From positions 1 through 64,000 of the forward strand of contig SVOL01000008.1 in NCBI GenBank assembly GCA_015066395.1: 64,000 nucleotides of DNA. The letters are read 5' to 3'. Below the pieces are notes generated by a model that was given only the letters and a program-made list of their open reading frames with translations, was not told where the DNA came from and ran no database searches. Made by a program: the position numbers and the translations under genes. The stretch's first letter is position 1. Each line of letters begins with the position of its first letter. The DNA is from Oscillospiraceae bacterium (lineage in GTDB: Bacteria > Bacillota > Clostridia > Oscillospirales > Acutalibacteraceae). Positions 20,481-30,212 of the stretch are shown here, one piece after another.

Positions 20481-20574
20481 ATGAATGAAAATCCGGTATT
20501 TTACGGTCATAACACCGTTTTTTAGTGTGATTTGGCGTGGTTTTACGTTTCTATATTGAAAGGAAGAATAAAGA

Positions 20575-21912
20575 TTGGCTATTAAGTTCAAGAGCGGTTA
20601 TGCCGCTTCGTTCTTAGGAGCAGATGATATCGAAGGTCTTAAACCGCAGATCGCCGCTGCTCATAAGATTTTAAATGAGAAGTCGGGTCTCGGCAACGAC
20701 TTTTTGGGTTGGGTCGACCTGCCTGTTGATTACGACAGGCAAGAGTTTGCAAGAATAAAGAAGGCGGCTGAAAAGATCATCAGCGACACAGATGTGTTTA
20801 TCGTCATCGGTATCGGCGGTTCCTATTTGGGTGCCCGTGCCGCTATCGAGTTTTTGAAGTCTCCGCTTTACAACAATTTACCTAAAAACACACCTGATAT
20901 CTATTTCGCTGGTAACAATATCAGCGGTTCCTCGGTTCAGGATCTTTTGAAGATCTGTGAGGGCAAGCGCGTTTCGGTCAACGTTATTTCTAAATCGGGA
21001 ACTACTACCGAACCTGCTATCGCTTTCAGAATTTTCAGAGAGTATCTTGAAAACCGTTACGGTCACGAGGAGGCTGTCAAGCGTATTTACTGCACTACCG
21101 ATAAGGCCAGAGGTACCTTGAAGCAGTTGGCTGACGAGCAGGGCTATGAAAGCTTTGTTGTTCCCGACGATGTCGGTGGTCGTTTCTCGGTGCTTACTGC
21201 TGTTGGCTTGTTGCCTATCGCTGTCAGCGGTGCTGATATTGACGCGTTGATGCTGGGTGCTCAGAAGGCACGCGAAGAGTATATGGATGAAAACGTTGAG
21301 ACCAACGGATGTCTGCAGTATGCCGCTCTTCGCAACGCTTTCTATCGCAAGGGCAAGTCTATTGAATTGTTGGTAGCCTATGAGCCTCGTTTTACAATGA
21401 TGGCTGAGTGGTTCAAGCAGCTTTACGGCGAGAGTGAGGGTAAGGATCAGAAGGGCTTGTTCCCGGCGTCTGTCAACTTCTCGGCTGACCTGCATTCGAT
21501 GGGTCAGTATATTCAGGACGGTAGAAGACTGATGTTTGAAACCGTTGTGAACATCGGTGATTGCGGTTCGGATACCGTTATTAAAGAGGATGAGAAGAAC
21601 GGCGACGGTCTCAATTTCTTGGCAGGAAAGACGATGTCTTTTGTCAACCGCAAGGCGTTTGAGGGTACTGTTTTAGCTCATACCGACGGTGGAGTTCCCA
21701 ATCTTGTTATCGAGGTCGATTCGGCTTCGGAAGAGGATCTTGGCCGACTCATTTACTTCTTCGAAAAGGCTTGTGCCGTTTCGGGATATATGCTCGGTGT
21801 AAACCCCTTCAACCAGCCCGGTGTTGAGAGCTATAAGAAGAATATGTTTGCTATGCTCGGTAAACCGGGCTACGAGGAGCAGAGAGCCGAGCTCGAAGCA
21901 AGACTGAAATAA
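20575..21912 (+). CDS. pgi: Glucose-6-phosphate isomerase (TTG start)
   Basis: [49 protein letters not shown] upstream of TTG. Confidence 0.95.
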   Translation: MAIKFKSGYAASFLGADDIEGLKPQIAAAHKILNEKSGLGNDFLGWVDLPVDYDRQEFARIKKAAEKIISDTDVFIVIGIGGSYLGARAAIEFLKSPLYNNLPKNTPDIYFAGNNISGSSVQDLLKICEGKRVSVNVISKSGTTTEPAIAFRIFREYLENRYGHEEAVKRIYCTTDKARGTLKQLADEQGYESFVVPDDVGGRFSVLTAVGLLPIAVSGADIDALMLGAQKAREEYMDENVETNGCLQYAALRNAFYRKGKSIELLVAYEPRFTMMAEWFKQLYGESEGKDQKGLFPASVNFSADLHSMGQYIQDGRRLMFETVVNIGDCGSDTVIKEDEKNGDGLNFLAGKTMSFVNRKAFEGTVLAHTDGGVPNLVIEVDSASEEDLGRLIYFFEKACAVSGYMLGVNPFNQPGVESYKKNMFAMLGKPGYEEQRAELEARLK

Positions 21913-21960
21913 AAAAGGAAATACCCGCTAAGGCGGTTAGATTATAAAGGAGTTGTTACT

Positions 21961-22377
21961 ATGTTAAAACTTATTATCGGCAAAAAGGGCAGCGGCAAGA
22001 CCAAGAAGCTTATCGATGCTGTTACAGCAGCGGCTGATGCTTCCAACGGTAATGTTGTCTGCATCGAAAAGGGCGACACTCTTACCTACAATATTACTCA
22101 CCGTGTAAGACTCATCGACGCTGATCATTACGGTGTAAAGGGTTACGATGCTTTCTACGGTTTCCTTTGCGGAATCTGTGCAGGTAACTATGACGTTACT
22201 CATATTTGTGTTGATGCTATTCTCCGTATTTGCGAGAGAGATTATGATGCTTTGGCAGCATTCTTCGCTAAGGTCGTTGAGCTTTCTAAAGAGAGCAGCA
22301 CCGAGTTTATTTTCACTGTTTCGGCCGATGAAAGTGAACTTCCCGCCGCTATTTTGGAAATGGCTGAGAAGATTTAA
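21961..22377 (+). CDS. Small P-loop protein of unknown function
   Basis: Walker A GKKGSGKT; 138 aa; RBS aaaggag. Confidence 0.6.
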   Translation: MLKLIIGKKGSGKTKKLIDAVTAAADASNGNVVCIEKGDTLTYNITHRVRLIDADHYGVKGYDAFYGFLCGICAGNYDVTHICVDAILRICERDYDALAAFFAKVVELSKESSTEFIFTVSADESELPAAILEMAEKI

Positions 22378-22395
22378 TCGCACCTTTAAATCTTT

Positions 22396-22422
22396 AGCGA
22401 GACCGATTTTGTCGGTCTCGCT
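22396..22422 (+). terminator. Rho-independent terminator
   Basis: AGCGAGACCGA-ttttg-TCGGTCTCGCT then T-rich. Confidence 0.85.
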
Positions 22423-22451
22423 TTTTCTTTGCGGTTTCACAAAAATTTGTC

Positions 22452-22480
22452 TTGACAAAAAGGGGTTAGGTATATATAAT
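22452..22480 (+). promoter_or_regulatory. Sigma-A-type promoter of the yceD-rpmF unit
   Basis: TTGACA-17 nt-TATAAT. Confidence 0.85.
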
Positions 22481-22499
22481 ATTTGTGTGACAAAATGAG

Positions 22500-23009
22500 G
22501 TGAGTGCGTTGATTATTGATTTAAGGACACTTTTTGTTAATGATTCGGCCACTTATCCCATCGATTGCCGCTTTGATCTGAGCGAGGTAGACTTCTTTGG
22601 TGAAAAGCCTTTGAAGGCACCCATCCCCGTCAAGGGAAAGGCGTTCAGCAGGGCAGGCATCGTAACATTGTCGGTCGAATGTGATTGCGAGTATACCGCT
22701 CCTTGTGACCGCTGCGGTAAAGAGACGGTCAAGCATTACATCGTGCCGATCGAACGTGTTCTTGTCGGTGAGATCCAGAACGATGAGAATGACGAAATGA
22801 TTCTCCTGCAGGATTTTAAACTGGATTTATACGAATTAGTGTTTGAGTCGATTGTGTTGGCCATGCCGACTAAACACCTATGCAGTGAGGATTGCAAGGG
22901 ACTTTGCCCCGTTTGCGGAACAGATTTGAATGACGGTCAATGTGGCTGTGCTACCAAACAAGTCGATCCGAGACTGGCTGCATTGTCCGAACTTTTAAAG
23001 AATAACTGA
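22500..23009 (+). CDS. YceD/DUF177 family protein
   Basis: Cys-pair motifs CDRCGKE and [17 protein letters not shown]; directly upstream of rpmF. Confidence 0.88.
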   Translation: MSALIIDLRTLFVNDSATYPIDCRFDLSEVDFFGEKPLKAPIPVKGKAFSRAGIVTLSVECDCEYTAPCDRCGKETVKHYIVPIERVLVGEIQNDENDEMILLQDFKLDLYELVFESIVLAMPTKHLCSEDCKGLCPVCGTDLNDGQCGCATKQVDPRLAALSELLKNN

Positions 23010-23031
23010 AGATTTTAAGGAGGCTATTAAA

Positions 23032-23217
23032 ATGGCAGTACCTAAGAGAAAAACCGGTAAAGCAAGAAAGAACAAGAGACGTTCACAGGTTTGGAAGATG
23101 AGCGCACCCACTTTAGTTAAGTGCGATCATTGCGGTGAGTACAAGAGAGCTCACAGAGTATGCCCTGCTTGTGGTTACTACAACAACCGCGAGGTCGTTA
23201 AGGTAGAGGCCGAATAA
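23032..23217 (+). CDS. rpmF: 50S ribosomal protein L32
   Basis: [22 protein letters not shown], Cxx[22 protein letters not shown]. Confidence 0.97.
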   Translation: MAVPKRKTGKARKNKRRSQVWKMSAPTLVKCDHCGEYKRAHRVCPACGYYNNREVVKVEAE

Positions 23218-23223
23218 CAAATG

Positions 23224-23519
23224 GGGAGGAGTAACGCCCACACCCCGTAGGGCAGTATTTCCTTAAAAACGCGAAATTTTGGCACAATAATGCGTTAAAA
23301 CCCACCAATACGCGACAGCGTCATTGGTGGGTTTTTGCCTTTTCTTGCACTCAAAATTTTCGTTTTAAGGTGCTGCGCAGTTTCGTAGGAACTGAAAATT
23401 TCCTGTATCTAAGCCACAAAACGCAGAAAGGCTGTCGCCTTTCGAGGCTTTTGGCAACGATGCGGGGAATTTTGTTCGAGAAACAAATGCTTCCCTACGG
23501 GGCGTGGGCGAATCCTCCC
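23224..23519 (+). repeat. Structured intergenic repeat, copy 1 (MITE-like or RNA element)
   Basis: Near-identical to 41448-41741; terminal inverted repeats CGCCCACACCCCGTAGGG.../...CCCTACGGGGCGTGGGCG, internal hairpins, outer GGGAGGA/TCCTCCC. Confidence 0.85.
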
Positions 23520-23551
23520 TTATTTTTTTGAAAAGGAAAGGAGAGGCAAGC

Positions 23552-24853
23552 GTGGCTGTAAAGATAATCGGAGTTGACGAGGGTTCACCTGTCAGCAAAC
23601 TGAAATTGGGTCCCGAATCACAGTTGCTGGAATTAAACGGCAATGAGATAATGGACGTTCTTGATTACAGATTTTATCAGAACGAGAGGAAGGTCACGGT
23701 GACTTTCCTAGATCATAAGGGCAAAAAGCGTAAAAAGACTGTAAGGAAAGATGAGTTCCAAGAATTAGGCTTTCAGTTTGAAACCTATCTTATGGATAAA
23801 CAGCGTTCTTGCAAAAACAAGTGCGTTTTTTGCTTTATAGATCAGTTGCCGAAAGGTATGCGCGAATCGTTGTATTTTAAGGATGACGATTCCAGAATGT
23901 CTTTCCTTTTCGGCAATTATATAACGCTTACCAACATAACCGAGCATGAGGTTCAGCGAATTATTGATATGCACATAAGTCCTATCAACGTGTCGGTTCA
24001 TACTACCGACCCCGAGCTTCGCTGTAAAATGCTTAACAACCGCTTTGCAGGCAAAGCGCTCGATGTGCTGTGGAGATTTTGCGAGGCTGGGCTTGATATC
24101 AACTGCCAGTTGGTTCTGTGCCCGGGCTTTAATGACGGCGAGGCTTTGAAAAAGAGCCTTTCCGATCTTATCTGCCGAGAGTCGATAAAGAGCGTGGCTT
24201 GTGTTCCCGTGGGACTCAGCGGTCATAGAGAGGGATTGACCGAATTAAAGCCGTTCAACAAAGAATCGGCCGCCGCAACCATTGATATTATTGAAAAATT
24301 CGGTGACGAGACAGTAAAGCTTTACGGAAACCGCCGTGTATTTGCGGCTGATGAGTTTTATATCTTAGCTGAGCGACCGATGCCGAACTATGATTCCTAC
24401 GGCGAATTCTTGCAGTTGGAAAACGGCGTCGGAATGTGGACGATGATGGAGACCGAGTTCTGCGAAGCTTTGGAGCAGTCCGAAGCACCCGAAACTTACA
24501 GAAAAATAACCAGCGTTACGGGCGAGGCGGCATATAGTCTTATATCAAAACTTGTTGACAATGCGGCTGAAAAATGGCATAATCTTGAATGTAAGGTGTA
24601 TGCTATAAAGAATGATTTTTTCGGTGGCGAGATCACCGTTACGGGACTCGTTACCGGCACCGATATTATAATGAATTTAAAGGGTCTGGACTTAGGGACC
24701 GAACTGCTCGTTCCCGAAGCAATGCTCAGACACGAGAAGGATATGTTCCTTGACGATGTGACTGTTGAGGAATTGGAAAAGACCTTGAATATCAAGGTGA
24801 GAGTGGTCGGCTGTGACGGATATGCGCTGGTCGGTGCACTTAAAGGAGAGTAA
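23552..24853 (+). CDS. DUF512 / PDZ-like radical SAM family protein (GTG start)
   Basis: VDEGSPVSKLKLG (PDZ-like), CKNKCVFCFIDQLPKGMR, ISVHTTDPELR; upstream of der. Confidence 0.85.
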   Translation: MAVKIIGVDEGSPVSKLKLGPESQLLELNGNEIMDVLDYRFYQNERKVTVTFLDHKGKKRKKTVRKDEFQELGFQFETYLMDKQRSCKNKCVFCFIDQLPKGMRESLYFKDDDSRMSFLFGNYITLTNITEHEVQRIIDMHISPINVSVHTTDPELRCKMLNNRFAGKALDVLWRFCEAGLDINCQLVLCPGFNDGEALKKSLSDLICRESIKSVACVPVGLSGHREGLTELKPFNKESAAATIDIIEKFGDETVKLYGNRRVFAADEFYILAERPMPNYDSYGEFLQLENGVGMWTMMETEFCEALEQSEAPETYRKITSVTGEAAYSLISKLVDNAAEKWHNLECKVYAIKNDFFGGEITVTGLVTGTDIIMNLKGLDLGTELLVPEAMLRHEKDMFLDDVTVEELEKTLNIKVRVVGCDGYALVGALKGE

Positions 24854-24865
24854 AGGAGGTAAACT

Positions 24866-26194
24866 ATGGCAAAACCCGTAGTTGCCGTTGTGGGTCGCCC
24901 CAACGTCGGCAAATCAACGCTGTTCAACAAGCTTGTCGGACAGAGAATATCCATTGTCGATGACACACCGGGTGTTACCCGTGACCGTATTTTCGGAAAT
25001 GCCGAGTGGTGCGGCAAGGATTTTCTGCTTATTGATACAGGCGGTATTGAGCCGAAAACCGACGATATTATTTTAAAGAAGATGAAGGCTCAGGCCGAGC
25101 TGGCCATAGACACCGCTGAGGTCATTATTTTCGTGACCGATTTAAAGAGTGGTGTGACTGCTTCCGACCGTGAGGTTGCCGCAATGCTTCAAAAGAGCGG
25201 TAAGCCTATAGTTTTGTGTGTTAATAAGTGTGACCGTCCGGGCGGATTGCCGATGGAGTTTTATGAGTTCTATAATTTAGGTCTCGGCGATCCGATCGCT
25301 GTATCAGGTGTTCACGGTCACGGCACAGGTGACCTTCTGGAAGAGGTGTTCAAACATATCCCCGAGTCTGCTTTTGAGGAAGAGGACGAGGATATCATCA
25401 ATGTTGCCGTTATCGGCAAGCCGAATGCAGGCAAATCGTCGCTTATAAATGCAGTTACAGGCGAGGAACGAGTTATCGTTTCGGACGTTGCAGGTACTAC
25501 GCGTGACGCCATTGATACGCTTGTTACCGTCGGCGGTCAGAAGTTCAACTTCACCGATACCGCTGGTATCAGAAGAAAGAGCAAGATCGACGATCAAATC
25601 GAAAAATACAGCGTTATGCGTGCCAAAATGGCTGTAGAGCGCGCCGATGTCTGCGTTATTATGATAGATGCGACCGAAGGCTTTACCGAGCAGGATTCGA
25701 AGGTCGCAGGACTTAGTGTTGAGGCAGGAAAAGCCGCTATTATCGCTGTTAATAAGTGGGATCTTGTTGAAAAAGACGGTAAGACGATGGATACAATGAG
25801 AAAGCAGCTGATGCAGGATTTCTCGTTTATGCCGTATGCCCCCATTATCTTTATTTCGGCTAAGACCGGTCAGCGGACCGACCGACTTTTTGAACTTATC
25901 AAGTTTGTTCATACTCAGAGCACCATGCGTATCTCGACGGGTATGCTCAACGATGTATTGGCTGAGGCTACCGCGCGCGTGCAACCGCCGTCGGATAAGG
26001 GTAAGAGACTTAAAATTTTCTATATGACCCAGGCTTCGACCAAGCCGCCGACATTTGTGTGCTTCTGCAACCGAGAGGAACTTTTCCATTTCTCGTATCA
26101 GCGATATTTGGAAAATCAGATCCGTTCGACCTTTGGTCTGGAGGGTACACCCGTTCGGTTTATTATCCGCGAACGCGGAGACCGAAAAGCATAA
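24866..26194 (+). CDS. der: GTPase Der
   Basis: Two G domains: GRPNVGKSTLFN and GKPNAGKSSLIN. Confidence 0.97.
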   Translation: MAKPVVAVVGRPNVGKSTLFNKLVGQRISIVDDTPGVTRDRIFGNAEWCGKDFLLIDTGGIEPKTDDIILKKMKAQAELAIDTAEVIIFVTDLKSGVTASDREVAAMLQKSGKPIVLCVNKCDRPGGLPMEFYEFYNLGLGDPIAVSGVHGHGTGDLLEEVFKHIPESAFEEEDEDIINVAVIGKPNAGKSSLINAVTGEERVIVSDVAGTTRDAIDTLVTVGGQKFNFTDTAGIRRKSKIDDQIEKYSVMRAKMAVERADVCVIMIDATEGFTEQDSKVAGLSVEAGKAAIIAVNKWDLVEKDGKTMDTMRKQLMQDFSFMPYAPIIFISAKTGQRTDRLFELIKFVHTQSTMRISTGMLNDVLAEATARVQPPSDKGKRLKIFYMTQASTKPPTFVCFCNREELFHFSYQRYLENQIRSTFGLEGTPVRFIIRERGDRKA

Positions 26195-26222
26195 GCAGCC
26201 GCGCTGCATAAGGAGTATTGTA

Positions 26223-26900
26223 ATGGCATATTTTTTGTTTTCAGTGGCAATCATCGGTTCGTATCTTTTGGGCAGTATAAACGGAGCGGTCGTTATCTCC
26301 AAGCTGATCGCCAAAAAGGATGTCCGCGACTACGGAAGCGGTAATGCCGGAATGACCAATATGATGCGGGTAATGGGCTTTGTCCCCGGACTGCTTACCT
26401 TTATAATTGATGTTTTAAAGGGTTCTATTACCTGCCTTTTGGCAAGATTTTTGGTTTTCCCTTATATTTTTGCACAAACGGGATTTGAGGTGTTCAGACC
26501 CGAGTACGCCGCTATTTATTGCGGAATGTTCTGCCTTTTGGGACATATTTTCCCTGTGTTCTTCGGATTCAAAGGCGGTAAGGGCGTCGCCACTACTTTG
26601 GGTATAGGTTTTGTCTGTTGCTGGCACGTGGCACTTCTCGCGTTTGCGACATTTTTGATAGTTATGGCTGTCAGCCGTATCGTATCGCTCAGCTCTATTA
26701 TAGCAGGAGTGTCGATTCCTGTTTTTGCGGCGATCTTTATGACCGATGCCGCCGGTGCACCGGGTTCTAAGTGGGTACAGTTTGGATTGATAACACTTGT
26801 CGCATTGAACCTTATCTGGATGCATCGCACTAACATAGTAAGACTTATCAAGGGCGAGGAGAAAAAACTCGCTGTAAAGAAACAAAAGGAGCAAAAATGA
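26223..26900 (+). CDS. plsY: Glycerol-3-phosphate acyltransferase PlsY
   Basis: GSYLLGSINGAVV, DYGSGNAGMTNMMRV, GFKGGKGVATTLG. Confidence 0.95.
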   Translation: MAYFLFSVAIIGSYLLGSINGAVVISKLIAKKDVRDYGSGNAGMTNMMRVMGFVPGLLTFIIDVLKGSITCLLARFLVFPYIFAQTGFEVFRPEYAAIYCGMFCLLGHIFPVFFGFKGGKGVATTLGIGFVCCWHVALLAFATFLIVMAVSRIVSLSSIIAGVSIPVFAAIFMTDAAGAPGSKWVQFGLITLVALNLIWMHRTNIVRLIKGEEKKLAVKKQKEQK

Positions 26901-27898
26901 AACAGAGGGTAAGCGTTTTAGGTTCCGGTGGTTGGGGCATAGCATTGGCTATCCACGCCTATAAAAAGGGCTTCGAGGTCCTGCTTTGGTCGCCGTTTGA
27001 GGAAGAGGTAAACAGTCTTTTGAATAACCGCACCAACGAGCGGTTATTGAAAGGAATCATTATACCCGATGAGATCGAGATCACGACCGATCTTAAAAAG
27101 GCTCAGTTTTCGGATGTTGCTATCATCGCAACGCCTTCCTTTGCTGTGAGGGAAACCGCGGCAAAAATCAGCAAACTGAATTGCGGAATTATCGTAAACG
27201 TGGCCAAAGGTTTCGAAAAAGATACAATGAAGACCTTGTCCGAGGTCATCGCTGATGAAATAGAGGATACGCCGATCGTAGTTCTTTCGGGTCCTTCGCA
27301 CGCGGAAGAGGTTGCGCGGCACGTGCCTACCACCGTTGTCGCCGCATCGACAGATCCTGTCGCGGCTGAAACCGTGCAGGATATGCTGTCGGACAGCACT
27401 TTCAGAATCTATACCGCCACCGATGTTTGCGGTGTTGAGATTGGCGGTGCGCTTAAAAATGTTATTGCCGTAGCGGCAGGTATTGCTAATGGGCTTAAAG
27501 TCGGTGACAACACAAGAGCGGCACTTATTACCCGCGGTCTTGCCGAGATCGCACGTTTGGGAACAGCAATGGGTGCTGATTTAAAGACCTTTATGGGTCT
27601 GTCGGGATTGGGTGACCTCATCGTTACCTGTATGTCGGAGCATAGCCGAAACAACCGATTCGGCAACCTTGTGGGTACCGGATTTTCGGCTGAAGAAGCG
27701 TTGAGAGTTGTCGGCACTGTAGAGGGTTATTACGCTGTAGCCATTGCCGTAAAATTGGGTAAAGAGCATGGTGTTGAACTGCCGATAATCGAGGAGTGCT
27801 ACAGTATCCTTTATGAAAACGCACCGGTAAAAGAGGCGATTCACAATCTTATGAGCCGTCCCGGTCGTACCGAAGACGACGAGCCGAGTTGGGTATGA
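26897..27898 (+). CDS. gpsA: Glycerol-3-phosphate dehydrogenase [NAD(P)+]
   Basis: VLGSGGWGIALAIH, SGPSHAEEVA, GLSGLGDLIVTC. Confidence 0.96.
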   Translation: MKQRVSVLGSGGWGIALAIHAYKKGFEVLLWSPFEEEVNSLLNNRTNERLLKGIIIPDEIEITTDLKKAQFSDVAIIATPSFAVRETAAKISKLNCGIIVNVAKGFEKDTMKTLSEVIADEIEDTPIVVLSGPSHAEEVARHVPTTVVAASTDPVAAETVQDMLSDSTFRIYTATDVCGVEIGGALKNVIAVAAGIANGLKVGDNTRAALITRGLAEIARLGTAMGADLKTFMGLSGLGDLIVTCMSEHSRNNRFGNLVGTGFSAEEALRVVGTVEGYYAVAIAVKLGKEHGVELPIIEECYSILYENAPVKEAIHNLMSRPGRTEDDEPSWV

Positions 27899-28281
27899 GT
27901 AAAAAGAGGCTGATATATGGTACGGTGGCATTTCTGCTGTTCTTGTCAGAAGTGCTAATAGCATTATACTGCAAGCCCGGATTCATTCGTTCTTATTTCG
28001 GCGATGTTTTGGTGACTGTTTTGCTTTGCGCACTGGCCAGAGTGGTTTTTACAAGATCCTTGTGGGTGTCACCGATAGTACTCGCTTTCAGCATCCTTGT
28101 TGAGTGGATGCAGTATCTCCATCTCGCCACTCTTTTGGGAGTTGAGGACACGGTTTTGGGGATTATCATAGGTACGACCTTTTCGTGGTTGGATATCTTG
28201 TGCTACCTTTCGGGTTGTGTGATATTTTCATCATCTGAATATGTGGTTTATTACATATTAAACCAAAAGCACCGCAGTTGA
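27895..28281 (+). CDS. DUF2809-like membrane protein
   Basis: Four hydrophobic segments, GFIRSYFGDVLVT, EWMQYLHL. Confidence 0.7.
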   Translation: MSKKRLIYGTVAFLLFLSEVLIALYCKPGFIRSYFGDVLVTVLLCALARVVFTRSLWVSPIVLAFSILVEWMQYLHLATLLGVEDTVLGIIIGTTFSWLDILCYLSGCVIFSSSEYVVYYILNQKHRS

Positions 28282-28294
28282 CTGCGGTGCTTTT
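28265..28294 (+). terminator. Rho-independent terminator
   Basis: AAAAGCACCGCAGT-tg-ACTGCGGTGCTTTT + T-run. Confidence 0.85.
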
Positions 28295-28323
28295 TTTTTT
28301 TGCTATAAGCGTAAGTGTTATAA

Positions 28324-28767
28324 TTAGCCTTCTCCAGTAGGAGAAGGCTGTTGATTAAGTGTGCCATTTAGATAATTGTCGGCGATTTTTAACATCTCTT
28401 TTGTGTTTTCAAAGGTCAGCTCTTGATACGCCTCTTCAAACGGAAGTATGAGATAGTGGAAATCCTCAAAGTTATTGTTCCGCTTGGGAAGCTGTTTTCC
28501 GAAATCGGCTAAAAAATACACGACGGTTTTTTTATTGCCGTTATTCATTTGATATGATATTTCGTAACGAAATTCGTGATCAATGATGGGTTCTATAGAT
28601 GTTTCTTCTAAAGTTTCGCGGAAGGCAGTTTCGATCTCGCTCTCACCCGGTTCGGTGTGTCCCTTCGGAAAACCGCAATGCCTACCGTCTTTAGTCTTTA
28701 TCAACAAATAATAAATAGTTTTGTCTTTTATGGTGTACGGTATTGTTCCGCAGGATCTTTCAAGCAT
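28324..28767 (-). CDS. NUDIX hydrolase
   Basis: Nudix box GFPKGHTEPGESEIETAFRETLEET. Confidence 0.88.
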   Translation of the reverse strand: MLERSCGTIPYTIKDKTIYYLLIKTKDGRHCGFPKGHTEPGESEIETAFRETLEETSIEPIIDHEFRYEISYQMNNGNKKTVVYFLADFGKQLPKRNNNFEDFHYLILPFEEAYQELTFENTKEMLKIADNYLNGTLNQQPSPTGEG

Positions 28768-28782
28768 CGCCGTGCTCCTTTA

Positions 28783-29970
28783 TTATTCGTACACATCCCA
28801 ACCGAAGATCTCGTTTAAGAATATTTTTTGGTCGGGTTTTTGGTAGATGTTGATGTAATCGACTATCAGTTTGTTGGTGTTTGCCCATTCATCGGGGTCT
28901 TCGGTAATTTCCTTTCTTGATGAGTAGCCCAAAGCCATACTGAGTCTTAGGAAAAACGGCATATTGAATGCCTCGACCTCGGCAGGGTCTTTTGTTATAT
29001 TCTGGGTCTTATACGGGAGGCCGTCGCAGGTAAAGACCATTCGTTTTTCGTTCCATAAAAACCCAAAGGTGTGGAAATCCTGCCAAAAACCGCGTTCGTC
29101 GGCGTTCTTACGGTTGCAGTGATGAACGAGCTTGCCGTCTTTTTCCTCTTTGCATTTTTTTGTGGGCCAGGCAAAGGTGTTGCCAAGTGCATAATCGCCG
29201 CCTTTGCCGTAGCACTCGTCGACGTCTATTTCTGCATACCAGTCGCCGTTTTTACCCTTGTTGCCGTTTAGCCAGAGTGCAGTCCAGAAGCCGGCACCTT
29301 TCGGGTGAACGGTGCTTATCTCAATAAAACCGTATTGGTAACGCATTGAGCCGTGGGTACAGAGCATGCCGCCGTAATAAGAGTCCTCGGTCTCGGTCGC
29401 ACAGATGTAAAGGTTGCCGTCCTTTTGATAAGTGTTCGGAGGGTCAATGCGGCAACGCTTGGTCTGCTTGCCGTTCAAGCCTTCGCAGTAGCAAAGCTTC
29501 TTTTCGTAGTAGATCTCCCACTTTGTTTCGTCTATATACTTGCCGTCGAAATCATCGTTCCAGGTAAGTCTGAAATCATTACCGAAGCCTTTTTTATCCT
29601 TTTCATAACTGCCCGTTACGGTGTCTGTGATCGGCTGACCCTTTTTCAAAAGTTTAATAAATCGTTTTACACCTGCAACGGTTGAATAGGGTCGACCGCC
29701 TTTAATAAATATCTTGTTACCCACCGGTGCGATAACGTAAGTGTCGTAATCTTTTGGGGTCTCAACACCGTCGCGGCAGGAGTTATCGACCACGATCTCG
29801 TAGATGTGTTCCTTGTTATCGGGATACATTTTCATATCCTTGCCCGTGATCTTCTTTGCGGCCTTTATAAGTTTGTTTAATTCCAAAGTTACAAGATAGG
29901 ACATATTGTATTTTGGATAAACAATGCAGTATTTTGATAAATTTGTTTTACTGAAGGTGAACTTTGACAC
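28783..29970 (-). CDS. GH16-like glycoside hydrolase with an N-terminal GH20b/DUF4838-like domain, no obvious signal peptide
   Basis: Catalytic-type motif EIDVDE (ExDxxE), GAGFWTALWLNG, FHTFGFLWNEKRMVFTCDG; N-terminus MSKFTFSKTNLSKYC not signal-like. Confidence 0.75.
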   Translation of the reverse strand: MSKFTFSKTNLSKYCIVYPKYNMSYLVTLELNKLIKAAKKITGKDMKMYPDNKEHIYEIVVDNSCRDGVETPKDYDTYVIAPVGNKIFIKGGRPYSTVAGVKRFIKLLKKGQPITDTVTGSYEKDKKGFGNDFRLTWNDDFDGKYIDETKWEIYYEKKLCYCEGLNGKQTKRCRIDPPNTYQKDGNLYICATETEDSYYGGMLCTHGSMRYQYGFIEISTVHPKGAGFWTALWLNGNKGKNGDWYAEIDVDECYGKGGDYALGNTFAWPTKKCKEEKDGKLVHHCNRKNADERGFWQDFHTFGFLWNEKRMVFTCDGLPYKTQNITKDPAEVEAFNMPFFLRLSMALGYSSRKEITEDPDEWANTNKLIVDYINIYQKPDQKIFLNEIFGWDVYE

Positions 29971-30121
29971 AAAATCTTCCTCCTTTAAAGCGTCCTTTTC
30001 TTTAATATAGAACAGAACACTTTAAAAATCAACAAGCAATCGGTTGAAATTGTGTTTTTTGTGGGACTTTGTAGTTATTGACGAAAGGTTTTAATAATAG
30101 TATAATAATTTCATAATATAA

Positions 30122-30192
30122 CGGTTTCGCAAAAAAATCGGAGATTTTTTTGAAATGCTCTGCATTTCGTCGGTGCGCCGACTGCGAAACCG
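30122..30192 (+). repeat. Cloverleaf-forming palindromic element (three hairpins closed by a 9-bp stem)
   Basis: CGGTTTCGC/GCGAAACCG outer stem; AAAAAAATC-gga-GATTTTTTT; GAAATGC-tct-GCATTTC; GTCGG-tgcg-CCGAC. Confidence 0.8.
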
Positions 30193-30212
30193 CAACTACG
30201 AGAGGTGTGAAA

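Noticed and set aside
25304-26314. 336-aa minus-strand ORF
   Set aside because: Fully antisense to der, mirror of a well-supported gene; low-complexity translation typical of reverse-frame reading.
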